Below are positions 6,870 to 14,054 of a stretch of 18,526 nt of DNA, piece by piece. The translations under genes were made by a program, and so were the position numbers. Numbering within the stretch: position 1 is the stretch's first letter; each line of letters starts with the position of its first letter. The notes under the pieces are model-generated. The model did no database searches, was not told where the DNA came from, and saw only the letters and a list, made by a program, of their open reading frames with translations. The stretch spans positions 1 through 18,526 of the forward strand of contig CAYGYY010000042.1 in NCBI GenBank assembly GCA_964354265.1, given 5' to 3'. This DNA is from Fen731 sp964354265 (GTDB lineage: Bacteria; Actinomycetota; Humimicrobiia; Humimicrobiales; Humimicrobiaceae).

Positions 6870-7856
6870 ATGGTAGAACTTGAAAAACTTAAAGGATTAC
6901 CGAAAAATTTTTTAAAGGATGCGCTTCATTCGATATTTAAGCTTGAAAAACTGAAAAGAATCAGTGGTTTTTCAGGTGTTCATTTCAGTGATGCAGAAAA
7001 AAAGGTTACTGAGAAAATTGAAAATTACAGGCATGTAGAAAGGGAAGCTTTAAGGACATGGAGTGTTGTTGAGTTATCAAGAGATGAAAACAGGCCTCAT
7101 ACCCCTGATTATATTAGAGGTATTTTTGAAGATTTTGTGGAACTGTCCGGGGACAGGATTGAGATGGATGACAGGTCAATAATCTCAGGTTTTGGGCGTA
7201 TAAACGGCCAGACAGTTGCTATTATTGGACATAATAAAGGTAAAGACATAAAGGAAAGAATTGCTTTTAATTTTGGTTCAAGCATGCCCCAAGGCTACAG
7301 GAAAGCAGACAGGATAATGGAGCTTGCAGAAAGGTTTAACTTTCCTGTTATAACTTTTATAGATACACCCGGAGCCTATCCGGCTCTTGAGGCTGAAGAT
7401 TCGGGACAGGCAGGAGCAATTGCAAAAAGCATTCTTACAATGTTTGAACTCAATGTTCCTACAATTGTTTTGTTGATAGGTGAAGGCGGCAGCGGAGGTG
7501 CGCTGGCACTTGCGATAGGCAATTATGTGATGATGCTTGAAAACTCAACCTATTCAGTAATTTCTCCCGAAGGTTGCGCATCTATTCTCTGGAGGGATTC
7601 TGCTGTTGCAAAACTGGCGGCAAGAGCGCTAAAACTTACATCCAAAGACCTTTTAAAACTGGGTGTAGTAGACAAAATAATCTATGAACCTTTAGGAGGA
7701 GCCCAGAACAATCCGGAAAGGATGATACGAATAGTAAGAAACTTAATAACAGGTATTCTCAGAAAATACGAAACCCCTGGTGAAAAATATGATTTTAAAA
7801 AAGAAAGAGCTAAAAAGTATGAAAAAATGGGCTTTTTTAATTCCCCACAAAAATAA
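6870..7856 (+). CDS. accA: Acetyl-CoA carboxylase carboxyltransferase subunit alpha
   Basis: AccA is the alpha subunit of the carboxyltransferase and partners AccD, encoded 2 bp upstream. In 328 residues it shows the AccA order of RPHTPDYI, FVELSGDR, the IIGHNKGKDIKERI stretch, NFGSSMPQGYRKADRIM, the conserved FIDTPGAYPALEAEDSGQ, EGGSGGALALAIGN and SPEGCASILWRD. Length is close to that of the E. coli subunit. AGCAGGGA inside the end of accD serves as ribosome site. It is the last gene of the fab/acc set; its final 20 bp overlap the 3' end of the convergent kinase gene and no terminator is visible. Biotin carrier (accB) and biotin carboxylase (accC) are not in the window. Confidence 0.95.
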   Translation: MVELEKLKGLPKNFLKDALHSIFKLEKLKRISGFSGVHFSDAEKKVTEKIENYRHVEREALRTWSVVELSRDENRPHTPDYIRGIFEDFVELSGDRIEMDDRSIISGFGRINGQTVAIIGHNKGKDIKERIAFNFGSSMPQGYRKADRIMELAERFNFPVITFIDTPGAYPALEAEDSGQAGAIAKSILTMFELNVPTIVLLIGEGGSGGALALAIGNYVMMLENSTYSVISPEGCASILWRDSAVAKLAARALKLTSKDLLKLGVVDKIIYEPLGGAQNNPERMIRIVRNLITGILRKYETPGEKYDFKKERAKKYEKMGFFNSPQK

Positions 7857-9789
7857 TAATCTTTTCTCCAGCGACAATTTTACCTCCAGCATCCGGATAT
7901 TGCGCTATGACAGAATTCTTTTGAATTGAATAGTCCACTTTTATGAAGCTTACTTCATAACCAATTTCCATTGATTCCAAAAGCTGCTGTGCCTGGGTAA
8001 ACTCCATAGAAATAAGCTCCGGTACAGTTTGCATCTCTTCGCTGGTGGCTAATATTAATGTTACAATATCATTTTTTTTAAGGACTGAGCCGGCAACAGG
8101 CATAGTGCCGATTACAATGCCTGGCGGATATAAGCTGGATGTATCTTTTTCAACAAATACTATAAGCCCCAGCGTTTCAAGACTAGAATTTGCAAGGATG
8201 TAATCCAACCCTGCAAGTTCAGGTATAGTAATGAATTCTTCACCTTTGCTGATTATAAGATCAATTGGGCTATATTCATTTACAGTCTTTCCGCCTGCAG
8301 GGCTATGGTCAATAATTTGACCGGAATCAAAATAATCATTGAATTCTTCAATAATATTCCCTGTAGTAAGACCGGATTCTTCTATTTGTTCAAGAGCCTG
8401 TTCTTTTTTCAAGCCAATCATATTAGGAACAATGATATCAATAACCTCTTTGCCTTTGCTTACTACAATATTTATAATACTACCTTTGGCCAATTCTTCA
8501 TTTTCTGCTGGCTCCTGCGAGATGATAAAATCCTTCTCTACTGTATCGCTATATATACTGTCTATAATTTTTAAGTCTAAACCAATGGTTGAAAGTATAT
8601 TTTTCGCTTCCTCTGCCCTTATATTTACAATAGGAGGAACAGAAACATAAGAAGACTCAATCACCAATAATTTTAATCTTGAATCATGTAGCAGGAAAAG
8701 TGATAAAAAAATGAAAAAAAGTATTGAAACAATTACTATAATGGAAATAAGGAAGTTTCTAAGCCTTATTGTCCTGCTATAATATTTTCCATATGCTTTT
8801 TCAAGTTGTGAAGCAGTGCCGGGATAGACCCCTTCTATTTGAAACTCGGCAGGCAACTTATCCAAATCTGTCCTATTAGTATTTTTCCCGAAGATGCTGC
8901 GCTTTTTTGGTTTTGTTTTAATTATGCCCGCGGGTTGTCCGCTCTCTATTAACAGTTTGCGTCCTTCAAGAAAATTCTCAAGATCTTTTTTTAATTCAGA
9001 TGCTCCTTCATAACGAAATGCCGGGTTTTTTTGTATACACTTCATCACGATTTTTTCAATTTTTAATGGTACATCGCGCATGATATTCGAAAAAGGCTGA
9101 GGGGTATCGCTTATATGACGCAAGCTTATATCTATTGAGCTCCCACCTCTGAAAGGTACATCTCCAGTTAACATTTCATACATGACAATACCGAGGGAAT
9201 ATATGTCTGACCTGAAATCAAGGATTTTGCCCTGGGCTTGCTCAGGAGACACATAATGCGCCGTACCAAAAATCCCCATTGTCTTGGTAATGTCGTCTGC
9301 TACAGTCTTTGCTATACCGAAATCTGTAAGCTTTACCTGGCTGTCATCAGATATCATTATATTCTGTGGTTTTATATCCCGGTGGATCAGGTTATTTGCA
9401 TGTGCTTCCTGGAGAGCGTTACATATCTGGATGGCATATCTGGCTGCCTGCCGAGGATTTATTGTACCGTTTTTTTCAATTACTTTTTTCAGGCTTTCAC
9501 CGCTTACATACTCCATGATTATGAAGTAGAGGTCATTGAATTCTCCCCATTCATATATGCTGACAATGTTAGGATTTGAAAGACGGGTAAGGATCTTTGC
9601 TTCGGACCTGAACCTTGCAATAAAATTTTTATTGGAAGAATAATTCTCATGCAGGACTTTTATTGCGACTTTTCGTTTTTGCTGGGTGTCGAATCCTAGA
9701 TAAACATCAGCCATTCCACCGGTAGCAAGACGTGATAATATCTCATATCTTTCATTTATTTTTAACCCTGTAAGTCTGTCCGTGACCAT
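7837..9789 (-). CDS. prkC: PASTA-domain serine/threonine protein kinase (PknB/PrkC type)
   Basis: This is a 650-residue membrane receptor kinase that in monoderm bacteria senses cell-wall fragments and phosphorylates cell-division and metabolic proteins. The cytoplasmic kinase domain (about 12-275) has the glycine loop LATGGMADVY (21-30), Lys44, the catalytic HRDIKPQN (136-143), DFG (156-158) and SPE (181-183). A Lys-rich juxtamembrane stretch leads to one transmembrane helix (about 345-368). Outside the membrane lie four PASTA repeats, roughly 383-446, 452-516, 519-583 and 587-650, each starting with a VP or IP pair. The gene follows the phosphatase by 3 bp, as in prpC-prkC of Bacillus, and they surely share a transcript. 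The C-terminal end overlaps accA on the other strand. Confidence 0.95.
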   Translation of the reverse strand: MVTDRLTGLKINERYEILSRLATGGMADVYLGFDTQQKRKVAIKVLHENYSSNKNFIARFRSEAKILTRLSNPNIVSIYEWGEFNDLYFIIMEYVSGESLKKVIEKNGTINPRQAARYAIQICNALQEAHANNLIHRDIKPQNIMISDDSQVKLTDFGIAKTVADDITKTMGIFGTAHYVSPEQAQGKILDFRSDIYSLGIVMYEMLTGDVPFRGGSSIDISLRHISDTPQPFSNIMRDVPLKIEKIVMKCIQKNPAFRYEGASELKKDLENFLEGRKLLIESGQPAGIIKTKPKKRSIFGKNTNRTDLDKLPAEFQIEGVYPGTASQLEKAYGKYYSRTIRLRNFLISIIVIVSILFFIFLSLFLLHDSRLKLLVIESSYVSVPPIVNIRAEEAKNILSTIGLDLKIIDSIYSDTVEKDFIISQEPAENEELAKGSIINIVVSKGKEVIDIIVPNMIGLKKEQALEQIEESGLTTGNIIEEFNDYFDSGQIIDHSPAGGKTVNEYSPIDLIISKGEEFITIPELAGLDYILANSSLETLGLIVFVEKDTSSLYPPGIVIGTMPVAGSVLKKNDIVTLILATSEEMQTVPELISMEFTQAQQLLESMEIGYEVSFIKVDYSIQKNSVIAQYPDAGGKIVAGEKIIIFVGN

Positions 9790-9792
9790 TCT

Positions 9793-10599
9793 TTAATTCA
9801 CTATCTTTATAGTTATCACAGTTATATTATCCCGTCCGCCTTTTTGGTTGGCATTTTTGACGAGCTCTTCTGCGATAGTCTTCGGGGTTTTGGATTTTTG
9901 GATTATTTTAAATATCTGTGTGTCTGTTAACATTGAGTTCAAGCCGTCTGAACATAAAACAATTATATCCCCGTTTTTTAGCTCTTTTTTTATATAATCA
10001 CTTTCAATTCTGCTGTCAGTACCTATAACCTTATTTAAATAATTTCTTAAGGGGTGGTTAAACATCTCATCATAAGTGATCAGGCCTTTTTTATACATCT
10101 CACCAACAATAGTATGGTCTTCAGTTAGAAGTTCAAAACTTCCATTACGTGCAAGGTATGCCCTGCTGTCTCCAAGGTGTACAATGTTTGCAGAATTTTC
10201 ATGGATATAACAGCATGTAAATGTGGTACCCATTCCCATGTATTCTTTATTGGAAACGGACATTTCATAAACCCTGGTGTTTGCAAAATCCATAGACGAG
10301 TAAAGTAATAGTCTTATTTTATCCTTTCCGGAATAAATGGATCCTGCTGCTGGTTCTGCTGGCTTAATTCCATCTCCTGCTGGCGTATCACTGGTTTTTT
10401 TAGTAATAATGTTTGTTCTTTTAAGCTCATCAAACCTGTTTACGAAGCTCTCCACAGCAAGCCTGCTTGCAACCTCGCCTGCATTATGGCCGCCCATTCC
10501 GTCAGCAACTGCAAAAAGACCGGTTGTGATGTCTGCATAATAAAAGTCTTCGTTTTGTTCACGAAATTTTCCGATATCTGTCAATGCGAAGTATTCCAT
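9793..10599 (-). CDS. prpC: PP2C-family serine/threonine phosphatase (PrpC/Stp type)
   Basis: This metal-dependent phosphatase reverses phosphorylation by the kinase encoded 3 bp downstream. The 268-residue protein shows the PP2C metal-site motifs in order: DIGKFREQNED (8-18), ADGMGGHNAGEVASRLAV (32-49) with Asp33/Gly34, HLGDSRAYLARNG, TEDHTIVGEM, VLCSDGLNSML and GGRDNITVI. A low-complexity insert rich in Thr, Pro and Ala (about residues 63-90) separates the first and second beta blocks and is unusual, though not in a catalytic part. The ATG lies only 7 nt beyond a TATAAT box, so the transcript may be leaderless; no Shine-Dalgarno is seen. Confidence 0.94.
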   Translation of the reverse strand: MEYFALTDIGKFREQNEDFYYADITTGLFAVADGMGGHNAGEVASRLAVESFVNRFDELKRTNIITKKTSDTPAGDGIKPAEPAAGSIYSGKDKIRLLLYSSMDFANTRVYEMSVSNKEYMGMGTTFTCCYIHENSANIVHLGDSRAYLARNGSFELLTEDHTIVGEMYKKGLITYDEMFNHPLRNYLNKVIGTDSRIESDYIKKELKNGDIIVLCSDGLNSMLTDTQIFKIIQKSKTPKTIAEELVKNANQKGGRDNITVITIKIVN

Positions 10600-10606
10600 A
10601 GAAGGT

Positions 10607-10635
10607 ATTATATGCTATAATTTACCAAGATTAAA
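10607..10635 (-). promoter_or_regulatory. Candidate promoter of prpC-prkC
   Basis: On the minus strand TATAAT (10612-10607) follows a weak TTTAAT (10635-10630) at 17 nt. The 7 nt between TATAAT and the prpC ATG would place the transcription start at or next to the start codon. Confidence 0.4.
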
Positions 10636-10661
10636 ATAGTTTGGAATTTAAGGGCGGATAG

Positions 10662-10751
10662 GGAAGCCAAAGCAAACCTGCAAAGGAAACCGAGGAAACT
10701 AAAAAAACTGAAGAAACTGCAAAAAAGGAATTAACCGCAGATTTAAATTAA
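10662..10751 (+). pseudogene. C-terminal fragment of a Lys/Glu-rich protein
   Basis: The frame from 10662 to the TAA at 10749-10751 reads as a Lys/Glu/Thr-rich tail (SKPAKETEETKKTEETAKKE, then LTADLN). It is closed upstream by a TAG at 10659-10661 and has no start, so only a C-terminal end is present. It lies 3 bp before the next broken phage-like gene in the same frame, as expected for adjacent phage structural genes. The call is inference from composition and position. Confidence 0.35.
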
Positions 10752-10754
10752 TTC

Positions 10755-11396
10755 TTGCATATAGGCAGGATACCAGCTGCCCCTAAATCAACAGTAACAA
10801 CCAAGTCTACATCTGATACTACGCAGGATTATAGTTCGGATGGTGAGGGGGGGCTCCGGTGGCGGTGGCGAATCATCAGGGTCCAGTTTTGAGCCTTACG
10901 AGGTAGACCTTGAGGGGATATGGGAGCTTGCAGGAGAGTACGCAGACAATGAGATTAATCCGCAGCTTGAGGCAATAGACCAGGCACTAAGAGACGCAGG
11001 CTATACAGCAGACGAAAGCCAGAGGGCAATTAGTGAGGCTTACCCGTTAGCAAGAAGGAGCCTTCAGAAGTCAATATATGAAAACTTTGTAGCAGGTGAG
11101 CAGGGACTTGCTGCTATGGGTACAGGTCGAGGTGGCGCAAGAGCTGAGCTTATGGCAAGGGCATGGGAGCGTGAGGCAATAGGCGTCGAGGGTATAGAAA
11201 CACAACGCTCAAGAGAAATGGGCGCAATACAGAGATCTTTGAGTAAGTGCAAAACACCGATATGGCTACACAGAAAACAAACCTTGAAGGGCAGCGTGGA
11301 CGATTGCAGAACATCTATTCAGAAGATATAAGGGCTAACCGCTTTAATGAGGCTAATCTAATGAATGACATTGCACTCAAAAGGGCAGATTTACAT
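10755..11396 (+). pseudogene. Frameshifted phage-like structural protein
   Basis: Three pieces in two frames join into one helical protein. Piece one starts at TTG 10755 and reads Thr/Ser-rich text (KSTVTTKSTSDTTQDYSSDG) up to a run of seven G at 10847-10853. Piece two, in the next frame, starts with a Gly/Ser linker (GGSGGGGESSGSS) and continues through DLEGIWELAGEYAD, AISEAYPLARRSLQKSIYE and GMGTGRGGAR-like text to about 11246. Piece three, shifted by -1 from about 11247, continues NTDMATQKTNLEGQRGRLQN to about 11396, after which the frame reads as unrelated AT-rich sequence. One G too many and one base too few would explain the breaks. The style (Gly linker, long polar helices, short-residue AAMGTGRGG loop) resembles phage virion proteins, but I cannot name the family. 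It ends 200 bp before a scaffold gap. Confidence 0.5.
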
Positions 11397-11595
11397 AAAT
11401 TATATTTACGGAATTCAGTTCTTCCTGATTTTATCCCTGACATTTCTTTTTTTGTCAAAATCCATCTTTTTGGTTAAACAATCATTAACTGGGCAAAAAT
11501 ATCAGTAGTAAAGTATTGTATAACTGAAAAAACCACCAAATTCATATAATCTACTCAATCAGTTATTGGTAAAACAATCTTAATTTTATATAATA
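11397..11595 (+). other. AT-rich stretch before the gap, no gene seen
   Basis: After the phage-like frame fades, 199 bp of AT-rich sequence runs to the N block. The minus strand has a short frame ending in MDFDKKRNVRDKIRKN and a TGA near 11418, possibly the tail of a gene lying in the gap, but it is closed upstream near 11500 and too short to call. Confidence 0.3.
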
Positions 11596-11695
11596 NNNNN
11601 NNNNNNNNNNNNNNNNNNNNNNNNNNNNNNNNNNNNNNNNNNNNNNNNNNNNNNNNNNNNNNNNNNNNNNNNNNNNNNNNNNNNNNNNNNNNNNN
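11596..11695. other. Assembly gap, 100 N
   Basis: Exactly 100 N, the usual placeholder for a scaffold gap of unknown size. The 5' side of tRNA-Leu, including its promoter, is lost here. Confidence 0.98.
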
Positions 11696-11703
11696 GCACT
11701 GTC

Positions 11704-11789
11704 GGGCGAATGGCGGAACTGGTAGACGCGCTAGGTTCAGGGTCTAGTGCCTAAACAGCGTGGGGGTTCAAATCCCCCTTCGCCCACCA
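11704..11789 (+). tRNA. tRNA-Leu(CAG)
   Basis: Acceptor GGGCGAA (11704-11710) pairs fully with TTCGCCC (11779-11785); the discriminator is A and CCA is encoded. The D-arm GGCGGAACTGGTAGACGC is typical of leucine tRNAs. The anticodon loop TTCAGGG gives CAG, which decodes CUG. A long variable arm (class II) and the T-arm with GTTCAAATC are present. Confidence 0.95.
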
Positions 11790-11804
11790 CTGAAAGGTTT
11801 TTCC

Positions 11805-12833
11805 TTGGAACATAGGGGAAGAAGAGACGTTATAATAATCCTTGTATTGATGGTAATAATCGCTGCAGTTATAGTAAGCTGGTTAAGCGGTCTCTGGAGT
11901 TGTGAAGCAGGGCGTAAAGACCTTACCGAAGAGGAAAGGTTCACCATTGCTGACTACATTAATTCGATCTCTGTTTTAGTGCAGCATTCAAATAAGGTAT
12001 CAGTAAACTTCTTTACCACATTAAATAAAGTCAAGGAATTGCCACGAGACGAGCTAGAGGCAAACTTATCCCAATATATTGAAGAGAGCCAGGTAATTCT
12101 TGAGAATAGCCAGGAAATCAATCCACCGCTGTTTTTTGAAATAGCGCATGGTTATCTGAAGCTGGTTTTTGAAACAAGGAACAGGGCTTATGAAAATTTT
12201 AAACCTGCATTATCTAATGTCCTGGATGATTTAGATTTTGAAAATTCCAGCGACCAGGTAAAGCAGTCTTTTCTATTCATGTATTTGAGCGACGAGATTT
12301 ACAAATATTTCCAGGAAGAGCTTAAAAATGCAGGTGAAGAACTTGGAATTGGGAATCTTACTATAATCGACTCAATGATACTTGAAAACCCTGAATTACT
12401 TGATTCTGAAAAAGTAGGAAACATGATAGCCGACTATAAATCTGTGGCAAATCTACAGGAAAGAAGGGGAGTTGCAGTTATAACGCAGAGCATAGTATTT
12501 AATCCACAGATATTAAATGAACAGGACGAGTACCTGATTATAAAGAATGGCACACAGATAAGTGTTTCTATTAATATAGAGAATCAGGGAAATATTTCAG
12601 AGAATGATGTAGCCGTTAAGGCTACTTATACAGTACAAAATGGCTCAAAACCGGAAATTAAAGAAACGACTATTGAGTTGATAAATCCTTCAGAGCAGAA
12701 ATCAGTGACTTTTACCGGCTTTAAAGCGTATCCGGGCGCCAGATGCGAATTAAAAATTGAAGCGGGACCGGTTGAAGGTGAAGTACTTCTGACAAATAAC
12801 ATCGCGATTTATAAAATAATGATGGAAAAGTAA
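11805..12833 (+). CDS. Membrane-anchored extracellular protein with C-terminal CARDB-like domain
   Basis: I do not recognise the whole protein. From TTG 11805 it has 342 residues: a basic N-terminus (MEHRGRRD), one hydrophobic signal-anchor (about 8-27), a long polar helical region (35-215), then a beta-sandwich (about 230-340). The latter carries ISVSINIENQGNISENDVAV and a final TNNIAIYKI, the pattern of CARDB/NEW-type extracellular adhesion domains. The TTG is chosen because GAAAGG (11792-11797) precedes it by 7 nt; the longer frame from GTG 11760 merely translates the tRNA-Leu. The gene begins 15 bp after the tRNA CCA, so its leader is probably the trimmed 3' side of the tRNA transcript. 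It likely acts at the cell surface. Confidence 0.75.
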   Translation: MEHRGRRDVIIILVLMVIIAAVIVSWLSGLWSCEAGRKDLTEEERFTIADYINSISVLVQHSNKVSVNFFTTLNKVKELPRDELEANLSQYIEESQVILENSQEINPPLFFEIAHGYLKLVFETRNRAYENFKPALSNVLDDLDFENSSDQVKQSFLFMYLSDEIYKYFQEELKNAGEELGIGNLTIIDSMILENPELLDSEKVGNMIADYKSVANLQERRGVAVITQSIVFNPQILNEQDEYLIIKNGTQISVSINIENQGNISENDVAVKATYTVQNGSKPEIKETTIELINPSEQKSVTFTGFKAYPGARCELKIEAGPVEGEVLLTNNIAIYKIMMEK

Positions 12834-12922
12834 TACCAGATTGGGCACAAAAGAAATATGAGCTCAAATATGAGATCTATGCTAATGGCTCTCCGGTAAA
12901 TCCATTTGATTTTCTATCCTGA
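12815..12922 (+). pseudogene. C-terminal remnant of an M23-peptidase-like gene
   Basis: Just past the preceding stop, in another frame, codons 12815-12922 read a 35-residue stretch containing KYEIYANGSPVNPFDFLS before TGA. M23 (LytM-type) peptidases commonly end in a similar strand, of the form HLHFEVRVNGxPVNPLxYL. The catalytic HLH is replaced by ELK and everything upstream is missing, so this is at most a decayed 3' end. The match is from memory of the family and short. Confidence 0.4.
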
Positions 12923-12942
12923 GACCCTAAAACTATCCTTAT

Positions 12943-12981
12943 TTGAATTTTAATGGATTTAATTTAATATATTATTAAATT
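12943..12981 (+). promoter_or_regulatory. Possible pheA promoter with palindrome
   Basis: TTGAAT (12943-12948) and TAATAT (12965-12970) are 16 nt apart. A perfect 9-bp inverted repeat with a 3-nt centre (12961-12981) covers the -10. The region is very AT-rich, so both could be chance. Confidence 0.25.
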
Positions 12982-13024
12982 TAGTATAAAATGTTTAAGT
13001 CTTTTTTATAAGAGGAACATTATT

Positions 13025-13900
13025 ATGAATGAAAGTAAAAAAATATCATATCTGGGTCCTGAAGGAACATTTACTGAAGAAGCTTTGATAAAATATCTGG
13101 CAAAAGCTATACCCGAAAAGGACAATAAGAATGAAAGGTTTGACCAAATACAAAAAATTGCTTTTTCGACAATTCCCGATGTCATAAAAAGCGTTGACAG
13201 GGGAGAAGTAAACCAGGGCATAGTCCCTATTGAGAACTCGATAGAAGGCTCGGTAAATCTTACACAGGATGTCCTTACTTTTGAAAGTGAAGTTAAAATA
13301 ATATCTGAAATCACTATACCGATAAAGCACCACCTTATTGGTAAAAGCAGGACCAGGATAAAGAATATTAAGCAGATAATCTCGCATCCCCATGCTACAG
13401 CGCAGTGCAGGATTTATTTAGGCCAGTATTTTCCTGATGTTGAGATAATAGCTGCAAATAGTACTGCTGAAGCAGTTAAAAAACTAAAAGAAACAGAAAA
13501 TGATTGTGCAGCTATAGGGACAAGGATAGCAGCACGGATTTATGGACTCGATATCCTTGTAAGCGATATTGAAGATAATAAAGAAAACAAGACAAGGTTC
13601 ATACTTGTGGGCAATTATGTGCCGCCCAGCACTGGTAACGATAAGACTTCTATTGTATGTTTCTTAAAAAAAGATAAGCCAGGGAGTCTTTTTAATATAT
13701 TAAAGGAATTCGCTGAAAGGGATATTAACCTTACAAGGCTTGAATCGCGTCCTGCAAAAAAGGATCTGGGCGATTATGTCTTTATGATTGATATGGAGGG
13801 CCATGTGCATGATAAGCTTATATATGAAGCGCTGGAAAGCCTCCGAAATAAGGTTTACCTGGTAAAGATTTTAGGCTCTTATCCTGTATGGTCAGAATAA
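13025..13900 (+). CDS. pheA: Prephenate dehydratase with ACT domain
   Basis: The enzyme decarboxylates and dehydrates prephenate to phenylpyruvate, the committed step to phenylalanine. In 291 residues it has YLGPEGTFTEEA (9-20), VPIENSIEGSVN (67-78), SHPHATAQCR (120-129), NSTAEAV (145-151) and the catalytic triplet Thr190-Arg191-Phe192 in ENKTRFILVG. The C-terminal ACT domain (about 206-289) has GSLF in place of the usual GALV/L and the ESRP motif (240-243), so feedback inhibition by phenylalanine is expected. There is no fused chorismate mutase. The ATG is preceded by AGAGGA at 8 nt. It stands alone among aromatic genes; no T-box leader is seen upstream. Confidence 0.95.
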   Translation: MNESKKISYLGPEGTFTEEALIKYLAKAIPEKDNKNERFDQIQKIAFSTIPDVIKSVDRGEVNQGIVPIENSIEGSVNLTQDVLTFESEVKIISEITIPIKHHLIGKSRTRIKNIKQIISHPHATAQCRIYLGQYFPDVEIIAANSTAEAVKKLKETENDCAAIGTRIAARIYGLDILVSDIEDNKENKTRFILVGNYVPPSTGNDKTSIVCFLKKDKPGSLFNILKEFAERDINLTRLESRPAKKDLGDYVFMIDMEGHVHDKLIYEALESLRNKVYLVKILGSYPVWSE

Positions 13901-14054
13901 TAGGACTGCAAAAGATAAGGTTGATAATTTTTCTGAAGGGTCAGGTCAAATCGATGCGTTTCTGGTCAATCATGTTTATGCTGTTCTTAAAGTTATTCTG
14001 ATAGCTAAGATTATTAAGTAAATCATTTATGAATTTTTAAGGGAAGGAAAATCT

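Noticed and set aside
11760..11804. Longer N-terminus (GTG 11760) for the CARDB-like protein
   Set aside because: It translates the T-arm and acceptor of tRNA-Leu; TTG 11805 has a well-placed ribosome site.
13901..14054. T-box leader before serS
   Set aside because: No T-box core (TGGNACCGCG-like) or specifier hairpin is visible in the 154 bp; the same holds for pheA.
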